A stretch of DNA of 39,224 nt, from positions 1 to 39,224 of the forward strand of contig RZYP01000012.1 of NCBI GenBank assembly GCA_009930275.1, read 5' to 3'. The notes below the pieces were generated by a model that was given only the letters and a program-made list of their open reading frames with translations, did no database searches and was not told where the DNA came from. This document shows, piece by piece, positions 6,564 through 16,426 of this stretch (its first letter is position 1; every line of letters begins with the position of its first letter). Both the position numbers and the translations under genes were made by a program. The DNA comes from Negativicutes bacterium (GTDB taxonomy: Bacteria > Bacillota_C > Negativicutes > Acidaminococcales > Acidaminococcaceae).

Positions 6564-7520
6564 ATGGCAAAAGCAAACGTATCACTCTCCGGTAGGGATA
6601 TCCTGGACCTGGCATCGATGAGCGTGGAAGAATATGAATTAGTTATGCAGACAGCGACAGAAATGAAAAAAATTATGAAACGGGACATTAAGAAAGTCCC
6701 GTCTCTGCGTGGAAAGTCAATTATCAATCTGTTTTATGAAGCGAGCACAAGGACAAGAACTTCTTTTGAGTTGGCTGGCAAGTATTTGGGTGCGGATGTT
6801 GTCAATATTACGACTTCCGGCTCAAGCGTAACGAAAGGCGAATGCCTGCGTGATACGATTTTAACGGTACAGGCAATGGCTTGTGACGCTATAGTCATGA
6901 GGCATCCGGTTGAAGGTGCGGCTGCTTATGCGGCTAAAATAGCCGATGCTGTTGTCATCAATGCCGGTGATGGCGCACATGCCCATCCGACACAGGGCCT
7001 GCTGGATATGTTCACCATCAGGGAGCAAGGAAAAAATTTCAAAGGGCTTAAGATGGCGATTATAGGCGACATACTGTATAGCCGCGTGGCCAGAAGCAAC
7101 ATAGCGGCCTGGACGAAATTAGGTGCTGATGTTCATGTAGCCGGACCTAAGACACTGATTCCTTACGGCATTGAACAGATGGGCGTAACGGTGCACAATC
7201 GTGTTGAAGAAGCAATCGAAGGGGCTGACGTCGTAGACATTCTGCGCATTCAGCTGGAACGTCAGAAGAGCGGCTTGTTCCCAACGCCGCGTGAATATGC
7301 CCGCATTTTCGGCATCAACGAACAGAAACTGAAATTGGCAAAATCGGATGTTACGGTGCTGCATCCCGGTCCTATGAACCGAGGTCTTGAAATTTCCTGG
7401 GAAGTCGGTTATTGCGATAACGCGGCAATAAGGGACGAGGTTGAAAACGGTGTTGCAGTGCGCATGGCGTTGTTATTTTTGACTTTGACGGGGGGCAAGA
7501 AAATTGAAAACATTGATTAA
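6564..7520 (+). CDS. pyrB: aspartate carbamoyltransferase catalytic subunit
   Basis: 318 residues. It joins carbamoyl phosphate and aspartate to give carbamoyl-aspartate, the committed step of de novo pyrimidine synthesis. The carbamoyl-phosphate loop STRTRTSFE is at residues 61-69, the mobile-loop lysine lies in SVTKGE (about 86-91), HPTQGLLD is at 141-148 and HPGPMNRG at 267-274, so all catalytic elements are present. There is no regulatory subunit gene (pyrI) next to it, as in Bacillus-type enzymes that are not allosteric; control is likely by the leader attenuators. GGAGGTAAG precedes the ATG. It overlaps pyrC by 17 bases. Confidence 0.97.
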   Translation: MAKANVSLSGRDILDLASMSVEEYELVMQTATEMKKIMKRDIKKVPSLRGKSIINLFYEASTRTRTSFELAGKYLGADVVNITTSGSSVTKGECLRDTILTVQAMACDAIVMRHPVEGAAAYAAKIADAVVINAGDGAHAHPTQGLLDMFTIREQGKNFKGLKMAIIGDILYSRVARSNIAAWTKLGADVHVAGPKTLIPYGIEQMGVTVHNRVEEAIEGADVVDILRIQLERQKSGLFPTPREYARIFGINEQKLKLAKSDVTVLHPGPMNRGLEISWEVGYCDNAAIRDEVENGVAVRMALLFLTLTGGKKIENID

Positions 7521-8796
7521 AAACGGTCGCATTGTTGACCCAAGCCAAAATATAGACGCAGTAATGGATTTGTTGATTGAAGACGGCATTGTTAAGGCCA
7601 TGGAGAAAGAAATCAGCGAAAGCGCTGATGAAATATTCGATGCTGCCGGATTAGTAGTAGCACCGGGACTGGTCGATGTGCATACGCATCTGCGCGAGCC
7701 TGGACTGGAAGCCAAGGAAGATATCATAACAGGCACAAAAGCCGCGGCTGCGGGCGGTGTAACGACTATTGCCTGTATGCCTAACACGAAGCCGGTGGTT
7801 GACAGCTCCATCCTTGTTTCCGGTATTAAGGACAGAGCAGCTCGGGAAGGTTATGTAAATGTTGAAGTAATCGGAGCAATAACCAAAGGCATTGAGGGCA
7901 AAGAGCTTGCTGAAATGGGCGATATGGCGCAGAAAGGCGCGATGGCCTTTTCTGACGACGGACACTACGTAAGCAGTACGAGAATCTTCACCTTGGCGGC
8001 AGAGTATATTTCCGCTTTTGATAAAATTTTAATTTCGCACTCCATTGACCCTGAATTGGGCAGTGATGGCTATATGCACGAGGGCGTTGTTTCGGCACGT
8101 ATCGGTGTTCCAGGTATACCTGCACTTGCTGAGGATGTAGCAGTAGCAAGGGATATTCTTGTTGCTGAATATACAGGCGCGCATGTCCATGTTGCGCATG
8201 TAGCCAGCAAGGGAGCGATAGAGCTGATCCGCCAGGCAAAGAAACGCGGTATTCCTGTGACCTGCGAAGCTACAGTGCATCATCTGACACTTACCGACGA
8301 AGCTTGCGCGGATTATAATACTGCGACCAGAGTATCGCCGCCGCTGCGTTCAATGGACCATGTGGAGGCAATCCGTGCCGCTCTTAAAGACGGTACGGTC
8401 GATGCCATCGTAACCGACCATGCTCCGCATGCGCCGGAAGAAAAAGACGTTGAATTTCGCTACGCTCCATGCGGTTTTTGTGGACTGGAGACTTCCCTTG
8501 GAGTAATCTTGACAGAACTTTATCACACTCAGCTCTTCACAATTAATGAAATTATTGGTAAAATGAGTACTGAACCTGCGAATATTTTTTCATTAAATGC
8601 TGGAAGTTTAAAAGTTGGCAAACCGGCAGATGTAGCTATAATCGACCTAAACAAAGAGTGGATTGTAAATAGTATGAAATTTTATACACGCGGCAAGCTT
8701 ACGCCTTTCGAAGGCAAAGCCTGCAAAGGCAAAGCTGTTGCGACGATGGTGGCAGGTAAATTTGTGATGAGAGATGGTGTAGTATGCACAAGATAA
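7504..8796 (+). CDS. pyrC: dihydroorotase
   Basis: 430 residues, the size of class I dihydroorotases. It cyclises carbamoyl-aspartate to dihydroorotate in the cytoplasm. The metal-binding HTHLREPG is at residues 60-67, followed by AAAGGVTTIACMPNT, and a second metal cluster lies in TDHAPHAPEEK near residue 300. The AHVHVAHVAS segment carries the middle histidines. The start is a TTG at 7504 inside the end of pyrB, supported by GGGGGG just upstream and by the N-terminal MKTLIKNGRIVDP expected for the family. The end overlaps carA by 13 bases, so translation is probably coupled. Confidence 0.96.
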   Translation: MKTLIKNGRIVDPSQNIDAVMDLLIEDGIVKAMEKEISESADEIFDAAGLVVAPGLVDVHTHLREPGLEAKEDIITGTKAAAAGGVTTIACMPNTKPVVDSSILVSGIKDRAAREGYVNVEVIGAITKGIEGKELAEMGDMAQKGAMAFSDDGHYVSSTRIFTLAAEYISAFDKILISHSIDPELGSDGYMHEGVVSARIGVPGIPALAEDVAVARDILVAEYTGAHVHVAHVASKGAIELIRQAKKRGIPVTCEATVHHLTLTDEACADYNTATRVSPPLRSMDHVEAIRAALKDGTVDAIVTDHAPHAPEEKDVEFRYAPCGFCGLETSLGVILTELYHTQLFTINEIIGKMSTEPANIFSLNAGSLKVGKPADVAIIDLNKEWIVNSMKFYTRGKLTPFEGKACKGKAVATMVAGKFVMRDGVVCTR

Positions 8797-9854
8797 AAGG
8801 AAAGTTAGTGCTTAAGGACGGCAGCGTGTTTGAGGGCGACTTATACGGCAAGCGCAACGCGGTTGGCGAAGTCGTTTTTACAACGGGGATGAGCGGTTAT
8901 CAGGAAACGATGACCGATCCTTCGTTTTGCGACCAGATTGTTGTTCTGACGTACCCGCTGGTTGGGAACTATGGCTGCTGCCCGATGTTCAACCAGTCAG
9001 ATAAATGTTGGTATCAGGGCCTTATCGTCAGCGAGCTTTGCGATGAGCCAAGCAACTGGCGCTGCGAAGAAAGCCTGCCGGCTTTTTTGGAAAGAAATGA
9101 TATTCCGATTCTGACCGGCGTAGACACACGCGCCATTACCCGTATAATTCGACGTCATGGTACACTGGCAGGCGTTATCGTACCGGCGGATATGCCGCAG
9201 GCTGAAATTGACAAGCTGCTGGCTTCCCCTGAGGTACATGACCAGGTCGCCAAAGTGACGACTAAAGAAGTTTATTCCATGGGCAAAGGCAAGTATCATG
9301 TAGCAGTGCTCGATTTAGGAATTAAACAGCACATTCTTACGTCTTTGGCTAGCTTCGGCTGCAAACTGACTGTCTTCCCGGCTTTCACCTCGGCAGAGAC
9401 CATTCTGGCTCTGAATCCGGACGGTATCTTTTTGTCGAATGGCCCTGGAGACCCCAAGGACTTGGATTCTGTTGTAGAAAATGTCAAAAAGCTGATTGGC
9501 AAGAAGCCTATCTTTGGCATTTGCATGGGACATCAGGTAATGGCTCTGGCTAATGGTGCGGATACCTTTAAGCTGCCTTTTGGTCACCGTGGCATTAATC
9601 ATCCGGTTAAAGACTTGCTGGAAAACAAAGTGGTAATTTCTTCGCAGAACCACGGTTATGCGGTTGTTGAAGAATCACTAAAAAATATGAACGTAGAAAT
9701 AACGAATATATCCTTGAACGACGGGACTATTGAGGGCTTGAAATATCTTGATCATCCGACCTTCACTGTCCAATATCATCCGGAAGCGTCTCCAGGACCA
9801 TCTGGTCATGAATATTTATTCGAACGTTTTATAAAAATGATGGAGGAATGCTGA
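8784..9854 (+). CDS. carA: carbamoyl-phosphate synthase small (glutaminase) subunit
   Basis: 356 residues. It hydrolyses glutamine and passes ammonia to CarB. The N-terminal CPSase domain begins [16 protein letters not shown]. The class I glutamine amidotransferase domain follows, with the nucleophile cysteine in FGICMGHQ (about residue 247) and the partner histidine and glutamate in [10 protein letters not shown] near 333. ATG 8784 lies within the last codons of pyrC; the binding site (GATGGTG) is weak, consistent with translational coupling. Because this is inside the pyr operon, the enzyme is probably the pyrimidine-dedicated one. Arginine supply may also draw on it. Confidence 0.96.
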   Translation: MHKIKGKLVLKDGSVFEGDLYGKRNAVGEVVFTTGMSGYQETMTDPSFCDQIVVLTYPLVGNYGCCPMFNQSDKCWYQGLIVSELCDEPSNWRCEESLPAFLERNDIPILTGVDTRAITRIIRRHGTLAGVIVPADMPQAEIDKLLASPEVHDQVAKVTTKEVYSMGKGKYHVAVLDLGIKQHILTSLASFGCKLTVFPAFTSAETILALNPDGIFLSNGPGDPKDLDSVVENVKKLIGKKPIFGICMGHQVMALANGADTFKLPFGHRGINHPVKDLLENKVVISSQNHGYAVVEESLKNMNVEITNISLNDGTIEGLKYLDHPTFTVQYHPEASPGPSGHEYLFERFIKMMEEC

Positions 9855-9855
9855 G

Positions 9856-12800
9856 ATGCCGAAAAAAACAAACATTAGAAAAGTACTCGTAATCGGCTCC
9901 GGCCCTATTATCATCGGGCAAGCCGCAGAGTTTGACTATGCGGGAACACAGGCTTGTCGTGCCTTGAAAGAGGAAAATCTTGAAGTCGTGCTCGTTAACA
10001 GCAATCCTGCAACGATTATGACCGATGTTAATATCGCAGACCGCGTTTATGTCGAACCTTTGAATACGGAGTTTCTGGAAAGCGTCATCCGCAAAGAACG
10101 TCCCGACGCACTCTTAGCGACCCTGGGCGGGCAGGTAGGTTTGAACCTGGCTATGGACCTCTATGAAAAAGGCATTCTGGCTGAATACAATGTTGAACTT
10201 TTGGGAACTCAGATCGAGAGTATCAAAAGGGCGGAAGACCGTGAATTATTTAAAGAGACCATGGAAAAAATCAACCAGCCGATTCCGGAAAGTGCCATTG
10301 TGGAAACTGTCCGTGCGGCGAAGGAATTCGCAAATAAGGTTGGCTTCCCTCTTATCGTAAGACCGGCTTATACCTTGGGCGGCACGGGCGGCGGTATCGC
10401 TGCAAATGAAGAAGAACTCGATGACATCGTCAACAGAGGTTTGAAATACAGTCTTATCGGCCAGGCACTGATTGAGCGCAGCGTTGCAGGTTGGAAAGAA
10501 ATCGAATATGAAGTAATCCGTGATGCCGCAGACAACTGCATTACCATCTGTAATATGGAAAACCTTGACCCCGTTGGTGTCCATACCGGCGACAGCATTG
10601 TTGTGGCTCCCTGCCAGACTCTTAATGACCGTGAAGTACAGATGCTGCGTACCGCATCTATCGATATTGTCCGCGAACTCGGAGTAGAGGGCGGCTGCAA
10701 CGTACAATTTGCACTTGACCCGGATTCTGAACGTTACATCGTCATAGAAGTTAATCCGCGTGTGAGCCGTTCTTCTGCCTTGGCATCGAAAGCAACCGGT
10801 TACCCGATTGCAAAAGTTGCGAGCAAGATAGCAGTAGGTTACACACTCGATGAAATCCAAAACGCTGTTACCCAGAAGACCACGGCGTGCTTTGAGCCTG
10901 CTTTGGACTACGTGGTTTTAAAAATTCCGCGCTGGCCTTTTGATAAGTTTGTGTCCGCTGACAGAACTTTAGGAACGCAAATGAAGGCCACCGGCGAAGT
11001 AATGTCTATTGAGAGAAACCTGGAAGCAGCTCTTCTTAAGTCCGTCCGTTCCTTGGAAATCGGCCTGACCCATCTTGAGATACCTGAGCTTAAGCTTCTT
11101 ACTGATGAAGAAGTATTTGCCAGAATTCCTGAAGTAACTGATGAAAGATTTTTCGTAATTGCTGAGGCTTTCCGCCGCGGTAAAGCAATCGAAGACATTC
11201 ACCTCATTACCAAGATTGACCGTTTCTTCCTGCGTAAGATTCATAACATCGTTGACATGGAAAAAGTTATAAAGAACGAGCCGATGTCGGAAGAGATTAT
11301 GCGCAAGGCCAAGAAAATGGGCTTTGCCGATGCGACAATAGGTGAGTATATCGGGAAAACAGCCCTTGAAGTAAGGGCTATACGTAAGGCCTGGGGGATT
11401 ATTCCAACCTATAAAATGGTTGATACCTGTGCCGCGGAGTTTGAAGCATACACTCCTTATTACTATTCAACTTATGCTACCGAAGACGAAGTTATCGTCT
11501 CTGACAGAAAGAAAGTTGTCGTGCTTGGCTCAGGCCCTATCCGTATAGGACAGGGAGTTGAGTTCGATTATTGCTCCGTGCATTCAGTCTGGGCTTTGAA
11601 AGAACTGGGCTACGAGACTATTATCATCAATAATAACCCGGAAACAGTAAGTACTGACTTCGACACATCTGACCGTTTGTACTTTGAACCTTTGACCTTG
11701 GAAGATGTTCTGAACATCATCGAAAAGGAAAAACCTGAAGGTGTCATCGTGCAGTTTGGCGGACAAACAGCGATTAATCTGGCTGGTCCGCTTGACGAAT
11801 GCGGCATCAAGATTCTTGGCTCCAGCGTCGATAGCATTGACTCGGCGGAAGACAGGGAACGTTTTGACGCACTGCTGACAAAAGTAAATATCCCGCGTCC
11901 TAAAGGCCACACCGTGTACGATATCGACGGAGCACTGAAGGCTGCCAAGGATGTAGGTTATCCCGTGATGGTCCGTCCGTCTTATGTCTTAGGCGGTCGT
12001 GCGATGGAAATAGTATATAGCGACGATGAATTAAGGTACTATATGACCAATGCTGTTAAAGCTTCCAAAGAACACCCGGTACTTGTTGACCATTACCTGA
12101 TGGGTACGGAAGTAGAGGTCGATGCTATCTGTGATGGTGTTGATGTCTTGATTCCCGGCATCATGGAACACATCGAACGTGCCGGCGTTCATTCCGGTGA
12201 CAGCATCGCCGTGTATCCACCGCGCAGCCTGAGCGAACAGGTTATTAAAACAATTATAGATTATACCAATAAACTGGCTCTGGGGCTGGAAGTTCACGGC
12301 ATGATCAATATTCAGTTCATAGTACGAGATAATCAGGTCTACGTTATTGAAGTAAATCCGCGTTCCAGCCGTACGGTGCCGTTCCTGAGCAAAGTTACAG
12401 GCATTGCCATGGTGAATGTTGCGACAAAAGCAGCGATGGGCGTATCGATTCGTGAACAAGGACTGAAACCGGGACTCGGCTTTTTCCCTGACTATTACGC
12501 AGTAAAGGCGCCTGTATTCTCCTTCAACAAAATGTCTGATGTCGATATAACACTTGGGCCTGAAATGAAGTCAACCGGTGAAGTAATGTGCATCGACTAC
12601 CAATATTCCCGTGCGCTGTATAAGGCTTGCATCGCGGCCGGTCTCAATATACCGAACGAAGGCGCAATTTTGATAACGGTTGCCGACATGGATAAGCCGG
12701 AGGCAGCTGAAATAGCGGCAGGCTTTGCTGATCTTGGTTATGAAATAATAGCAACCGGCGGTACTGCGAACTACTTAAATGAAAAAGGTATCAACGTGAA

Positions 12801-13065
12801 TGTTGCGACAAAACTCAGCGAAGGTTCCCCCAATATTTTGGATGATATAAAACACGGCAGGATCGCAATGGTAATAAACACCTTGACCCATGGCCGGGAT
12901 GTTGCCCGTGACGGTTTTCAAATCAGAAGGGCAACCGTTGAACACGCTATACCATGCTTGACTTCCATTGATACTGCAAGAGAATTGCAGCATGTTATGT
13001 CGGCTATGCGCCGCCGTCGCATGGTAAGTATCATAGCACTTCAAGACTTGGCCTGGGAGGGATGA
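9856..13065 (+). CDS. carB: carbamoyl-phosphate synthase large subunit
   Basis: 1069 residues, full length. It makes carbamoyl phosphate from bicarbonate, ammonia and two ATP. The internal duplication is plain: [21 protein letters not shown] near the start and [20 protein letters not shown] near residue 553. Each half carries an ATP-grasp fold ([12 protein letters not shown] in the first, [13 protein letters not shown] in the second), with [18 protein letters not shown] and [18 protein letters not shown]. The C-terminal 140 residues are the MGS-like allosteric domain ([14 protein letters not shown]) where UMP and other effectors bind in relatives. It starts one base after the carA stop with a GGAGG site. 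Confidence 0.98.
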   Translation: MPKKTNIRKVLVIGSGPIIIGQAAEFDYAGTQACRALKEENLEVVLVNSNPATIMTDVNIADRVYVEPLNTEFLESVIRKERPDALLATLGGQVGLNLAMDLYEKGILAEYNVELLGTQIESIKRAEDRELFKETMEKINQPIPESAIVETVRAAKEFANKVGFPLIVRPAYTLGGTGGGIAANEEELDDIVNRGLKYSLIGQALIERSVAGWKEIEYEVIRDAADNCITICNMENLDPVGVHTGDSIVVAPCQTLNDREVQMLRTASIDIVRELGVEGGCNVQFALDPDSERYIVIEVNPRVSRSSALASKATGYPIAKVASKIAVGYTLDEIQNAVTQKTTACFEPALDYVVLKIPRWPFDKFVSADRTLGTQMKATGEVMSIERNLEAALLKSVRSLEIGLTHLEIPELKLLTDEEVFARIPEVTDERFFVIAEAFRRGKAIEDIHLITKIDRFFLRKIHNIVDMEKVIKNEPMSEEIMRKAKKMGFADATIGEYIGKTALEVRAIRKAWGIIPTYKMVDTCAAEFEAYTPYYYSTYATEDEVIVSDRKKVVVLGSGPIRIGQGVEFDYCSVHSVWALKELGYETIIINNNPETVSTDFDTSDRLYFEPLTLEDVLNIIEKEKPEGVIVQFGGQTAINLAGPLDECGIKILGSSVDSIDSAEDRERFDALLTKVNIPRPKGHTVYDIDGALKAAKDVGYPVMVRPSYVLGGRAMEIVYSDDELRYYMTNAVKASKEHPVLVDHYLMGTEVEVDAICDGVDVLIPGIMEHIERAGVHSGDSIAVYPPRSLSEQVIKTIIDYTNKLALGLEVHGMINIQFIVRDNQVYVIEVNPRSSRTVPFLSKVTGIAMVNVATKAAMGVSIREQGLKPGLGFFPDYYAVKAPVFSFNKMSDVDITLGPEMKSTGEVMCIDYQYSRALYKACIAAGLNIPNEGAILITVADMDKPEAAEIAAGFADLGYEIIATGGTANYLNEKGINVNVATKLSEGSPNILDDIKHGRIAMVINTLTHGRDVARDGFQIRRATVEHAIPCLTSIDTARELQHVMSAMRRRRMVSIIALQDLAWEG

Positions 13066-13067
13066 TT

Positions 13068-13835
13068 TTGGCAAAAGTTATCGTTGAAGCCAAAGTAATA
13101 GGTCAGAAAGTTTTGTCACAGGATGTCAGACAGATAGATTTTTTAGCTCCGGAGATTGCCAGGCAGGCATTGCCCGGGCAGTTCGTCAACGTGCAGGCCA
13201 GTGCCCAAACTGCACCCCTGCTCCGGCGTCCGTTGGGAGTTGCGAATGTTGATGCGAAAAATGGCGTACTAACGCTGATATATCGTGTCATCGGAGAGGC
13301 GACACACATTCTTTGCGAAGCGTGTACGGGTGATAGAATCAGTATTATCGGGCCTTTGGGACATGGATTCGATTTGAAAGCAAAAAAACCACTTTTGATT
13401 GGCGGCGGCATGGGGTTAGCACCGCTGGTTTATCTCGCCCAAAGTTTTTGCCCTAATCCTGTTGAAATCCTTATGGGTGGCCGGACAAATAAAGAATTAT
13501 TTTGGACAGATATTTTTGAAGATTTGTGCAAAGAGATACATATCACGACGGATGACGGAAGCAAGGGGAAGAAGGGCACAGTTATGGCTCTATTGCCTGA
13601 CCTTCTGAAAAATGGCGGCTATGACTGCGTTTATGTTTGCGGCCCGGAGCCGATGATGAAAGCTGTTGCTGATTTAGCATTAGAATATTCTGTGTCTTGC
13701 CAGGTTTCTCTGGAAAAATACATGGCTTGTGGAATTGGGGCCTGCTTGTCCTGTTCCTGCGGCGGCGCACATAAGCGCTTGAAGGTCTGTACTGATGGGC
13801 CTGTTTTTTGGGCGCAGGAGGTTACAGAATGGTAA
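13068..13835 (+). CDS. pyrK: dihydroorotate dehydrogenase electron-transfer subunit
   Basis: 255 residues from TTG 13068. It carries FAD and a [2Fe-2S] cluster and passes electrons from PyrD to NAD+. Visible are the flavin-binding [12 protein letters not shown] region, the nucleotide-binding [13 protein letters not shown] and [13 protein letters not shown], and the cluster motif CGIGACLSC...C with a final cysteine in [10 protein letters not shown]. An ATG at 13062 is in frame, but the GGGAGG site is only a base or two from it. TTG 13068 has ideal spacing (7 bases) and is chosen. It overlaps pyrD by seven bases. Its presence shows a class 1B, NAD-linked dehydrogenase and not a quinone-linked one. 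Confidence 0.94.
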   Translation: MAKVIVEAKVIGQKVLSQDVRQIDFLAPEIARQALPGQFVNVQASAQTAPLLRRPLGVANVDAKNGVLTLIYRVIGEATHILCEACTGDRISIIGPLGHGFDLKAKKPLLIGGGMGLAPLVYLAQSFCPNPVEILMGGRTNKELFWTDIFEDLCKEIHITTDDGSKGKKGTVMALLPDLLKNGGYDCVYVCGPEPMMKAVADLALEYSVSCQVSLEKYMACGIGACLSCSCGGAHKRLKVCTDGPVFWAQEVTEW

Positions 13836-14758
13836 CTTCTTTATATAATAATCGTCTGGCAGTTAATCTTGCCGGGCTGAAAATGAAAACTCCCGTTACT
13901 ACGGCCTCCGGGACTTTCGGGTTTGGTCTGGAATTTCAGGATTTTCTCGATTTGACTAAGGTCGGAGCCGTTACCGTTAAAGGGACGACTCTTGAACCGA
14001 GAGCCGGCAATAAGGGCCAGCGTGCGGTGGAAACACCTTCCGGCATGCTGAACTGTGTTGGCCTGGAGAATCCAGGTTCTGATTATTTTCTCGTCCAGAC
14101 TTTGCCGGAACTAAGAAAAATCGATGTGCCGGTAATTGTCAATATTGCAGGTTCAACTCCCGAAGAATATGGCAAACTTGCCAAAAAACTGGATGTTGAA
14201 GGCGTTCATGCTATAGAAATCAATATATCCTGCCCGAATGTCAAGCATGGAGGAATCGCTTTCGGCACTTGTCCTGAAAGTGCTGCGGAAGTCGTCAGGG
14301 CAGTCAAGGCGAATACTTCCAAGCCTGTAATAACGAAGCTGTCTCCGAATGTTACTGATATTGTGGAAATGGCGCTGGCTGTACAAGAGGCAGGTACGGA
14401 CGCTCTTTCTCTTATTAATACTTTGATTGGCATGAAGATAGATATTGAACGCAAGAAACCTGTGTTGGGCAATGTAGTCGGCGGCTTATCCGGGCCGGCC
14501 GTAAGACCCGTGGCGGTGCGTATGGTGTATCAGGTTGCACAGAAAGTCAATGTGCCGATTATTGGTATGGGCGGCATCATGAATGCGGAGGACGCCATTG
14601 AATTTTTCCTGGCCGGCGCCAGTGCCGTAGCGGTTGGCACCGCTAATTTCCGTGATCCGCGTCTGGCAGAAACAATTTGCAAGGGAATATTAGCTTACCT
14701 TGACAGAAATGGCTTCAGAAGTCTGCATGATATAATAGGTCTGGCCCTGCCGAGATAA
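13829..14758 (+). CDS. pyrD: dihydroorotate dehydrogenase catalytic subunit, class 1B
   Basis: 309 residues. FMN enzyme that oxidises dihydroorotate to orotate; pairs with PyrK in a heterotetramer. Landmarks are [12 protein letters not shown] near residue 25, the substrate loop NCVGLENPG, the active-site cysteine in [13 protein letters not shown] (about residues 126-138; class 1 enzymes use Cys as base), and the FMN phosphate loop [16 protein letters not shown]. The reading frame opens 21 bases earlier at 13808, but AGGAGG at 13816-13821 sits seven bases before ATG 13829, which fixes the start. Some annotations call this subtype pyrDB. Confidence 0.96.
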   Translation: MVTSLYNNRLAVNLAGLKMKTPVTTASGTFGFGLEFQDFLDLTKVGAVTVKGTTLEPRAGNKGQRAVETPSGMLNCVGLENPGSDYFLVQTLPELRKIDVPVIVNIAGSTPEEYGKLAKKLDVEGVHAIEINISCPNVKHGGIAFGTCPESAAEVVRAVKANTSKPVITKLSPNVTDIVEMALAVQEAGTDALSLINTLIGMKIDIERKKPVLGNVVGGLSGPAVRPVAVRMVYQVAQKVNVPIIGMGGIMNAEDAIEFFLAGASAVAVGTANFRDPRLAETICKGILAYLDRNGFRSLHDIIGLALPR

Positions 14759-14794
14759 CTTTTTGTTGGGAAAATTATGATAAGAGGTGACATA

Positions 14795-15520
14795 ATGGGT
14801 CACGATGATCGTTTAATAGTGGCACTTGATTATTCAACTTTGTCTGAAGCCAAGGCGCTGGTTTGCGAGCTTGGTGAAAGCGTCAGTTATTACAAGGTTG
14901 GCATGGAATTGTATTATTCCGCGGGAAATGAGATAATAAAATTTCTCAAGGAACAAGGGAAGCATGTATTTTTAGATTTAAAATTGCAGGATATACCTAA
15001 TACAGTAGCAAAAAGCATGTCGGTTCTTGCTGCATTGGGCACAGATATGTTAAATCTTCATGCTGTCGGCGGGGCAAAAATGATGGCTGAGGCGGCAAAG
15101 GCCGTGAAGGAAACAGCCGCAAAAATGGGTAAAACGGTGCCTAAGCTGATTGCTGTAACTGTCTTGACCAGTATGGATGACGAACAATGGGCAGGTCTTG
15201 GATATAAAAAGGCAATTGCTGACCAGGTAGTTGCTTTGGCCTTATTGACAAAAGAAGCAGGCCTCGATGGAGTTGTAGCTTCCCCGCAGGAAGCAGCGGC
15301 AATTCGCAAGGCGTGCGGGCCGGATTTTCTGATAGTGACTCCTGGTGTCAGGCCTGCGGGTGCTGCCTTGAATGACCAAAGCAGGGTGGCAACACCGGCT
15401 GGTGCTTTCAAAAACGGCTCGAGTCATATAGTTGTTGGCAGACCGATAACGCAAGCGGAAAACAAAGTTGCAGCAGCTGAGGCTATTGTGGCAGAAATCA
15501 GGGGTGTAGAGAATGAATGA
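14795..15520 (+). CDS. pyrF: orotidine 5'-phosphate decarboxylase
   Basis: 241 residues, bacterial short form. It decarboxylates OMP to UMP, the last step. The N-terminal LIVALDYST carries the first substrate aspartate, and the catalytic D-x-K-x-x-D is DLKLQD (about residues 62-67). The phosphate-binding end shows VTPGVRPAG and IVVGRPIT. An in-frame ATG at 14777 gives six extra residues; AGAGGTGA directly before ATG 14795 makes the later start more likely. It begins 36 bases after pyrD, the only real gap inside the operon, and overlaps pyrE by eight bases. Confidence 0.95.
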   Translation: MGHDDRLIVALDYSTLSEAKALVCELGESVSYYKVGMELYYSAGNEIIKFLKEQGKHVFLDLKLQDIPNTVAKSMSVLAALGTDMLNLHAVGGAKMMAEAAKAVKETAAKMGKTVPKLIAVTVLTSMDDEQWAGLGYKKAIADQVVALALLTKEAGLDGVVASPQEAAAIRKACGPDFLIVTPGVRPAGAALNDQSRVATPAGAFKNGSSHIVVGRPITQAENKVAAAEAIVAEIRGVENE

Positions 15521-16085
15521 ACAAGACGTAATGAAATTGTTGGAAGAAACTCAAGCCGTATTACACGGGCATTTTTTGCTGACATCAGGTTTGCACAGCC
15601 CTATGTATGTAGAGAAGTTTAATGTTCTGCAACATCCGAAATATACAGAAATGCTTTGTAAAGAGCTTGCCGCACGTTATATCAACGATAATGTCGAGCT
15701 TGTGGTAGGACCTATGACAGGCGGCATCCTGCTTGCGCATGAGGTTGGCAAACAACTTGGAACGCGTGCGATATTTACAGAGCGTGAAGATGGCAAAATG
15801 GCGCTGAAACGCGGCTTCCATATCGAACCCGGTACCCGTGTCCTGATTGTTGAGGATATAGTTACCACGGGTGGCAGTGTGGTTGAAGTGTTGGACGTAG
15901 TGAAAGAGCACGGCGGCGTGCCGGTGGGTGTGGGCCTCTTGGTTGACAGGAGCGGCGGTAAGGTTGATTTCGGCTTGCGCACAGAGGCTTTACTGCATTT
16001 GAACGTAGAGACCTTTAAAGCGGAAAATTGTCCGCTCTGCGCAAAAGAAGTTCCCTTTACCAAGCGTGGGCGTACAGGAAAATAA
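15513..16085 (+). CDS. pyrE: orotate phosphoribosyltransferase
   Basis: 190 residues. It transfers phosphoribose from PRPP to orotate, giving OMP. The PRPP-binding loop VLIVEDIVTTGGS is at about residues 108-120, and the catalytic flexible loop contains EREDGKMALKRG. The segment TSGLHSPMYVEKF near residue 25 is a family hallmark. ATG 15513 follows AGGGGTG; it lies inside the end of pyrF. It is the last gene of the operon and is followed by a long terminator hairpin. Its order after pyrF is common in Bacillota pyr operons. Confidence 0.95.
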   Translation: MNEQDVMKLLEETQAVLHGHFLLTSGLHSPMYVEKFNVLQHPKYTEMLCKELAARYINDNVELVVGPMTGGILLAHEVGKQLGTRAIFTEREDGKMALKRGFHIEPGTRVLIVEDIVTTGGSVVEVLDVVKEHGGVPVGVGLLVDRSGGKVDFGLRTEALLHLNVETFKAENCPLCAKEVPFTKRGRTGK

Positions 16086-16087
16086 AA

Positions 16088-16165
16088 TTGCTAAGAAAAA
16101 ACACAGGATGCCGATAGACGTTTTTTAACGTAAACCTACATCCTGTGTTTTTGAGATCTTAGCAA
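16088..16165 (+). terminator. terminator of the pyr operon
   Basis: A 14-bp stem (16097-16110 with 16139-16152, AAAAACACAGGATG and its complement) ends in a T-run. An outer helix TTGCTAAG (16088-16095) with CTTAGCAA (16158-16165) extends it. The loop of 28 bases is unusually large for an intrinsic terminator. Confidence 0.7.
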
Positions 16166-16197
16166 AAAAATAAGACCCAGGAAAAATCCTGAGTCTT
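16164..16197 (-). terminator. terminator of tRNA-Arg
   Basis: On the minus strand a 10-bp stem (16188-16197 with 16172-16181, one G-U) has a T-rich loop and then ATTTTTTT. It lies about 20 bases beyond the tRNA 3' end. Confidence 0.85.
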
Positions 16198-16214
16198 TCA
16201 TTGCAATAAAAATT

Positions 16215-16291
16215 TGGTGGCCCCGGCAGGATTCGAACCTGCGACCTTTTGATTCGTAGTCAAACGCTCTATCCAGCTGAGCTACGGAGTC
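16215..16291 (-). tRNA. tRNA-Arg (anticodon ACG)
   Basis: A 77-base cloverleaf with CCA encoded (complement of 16215-16217). The D arm is GCTC..GAGC. The anticodon stem TTTGA/TCAAA encloses the loop CTACGAA, giving anticodon ACG, expected to be edited to ICG by TadA and to read CGU/CGC/CGA. The T arm GCAGG-TTCGAAT-CCTGC is perfect. The acceptor stem pairs GACTCCG with CGGGGCC, leaving an A-C mismatch at 2:71 and a G-U at 4:69. It has its own promoter and terminator. Confidence 0.95.
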
Positions 16292-16308
16292 ACGACTTAA
16301 CAAAAAAT

Positions 16309-16337
16309 ATTATATATTCTATCAGTAATTTTGTCAA
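16309..16337 (-). promoter_or_regulatory. consensus promoter of tRNA-Arg
   Basis: Minus strand TTGACA (16332-16337), 17 bases, TATAAT (16309-16314): a perfect sigma-A promoter, as expected for a stable RNA gene. Confidence 0.9.
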
Positions 16338-16391
16338 CAACAGTTTGTTTGTTTTATTAAAAAATGATTGCGTTTCAAGATAAGTTTTTTC

Positions 16392-16420
16392 TTGACTTTG
16401 TTGAATAAGATGCTTATAAT
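16392..16420 (+). promoter_or_regulatory. promoter of the T-box leader and symporter
   Basis: TTGACT (16392-16397), 17-base spacer, TATAAT (16415-16420). It is divergent from the tRNA-Arg promoter, with only 54 bases between the two -35 boxes. Confidence 0.85.
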
Positions 16421-16426
16421 CATGTC

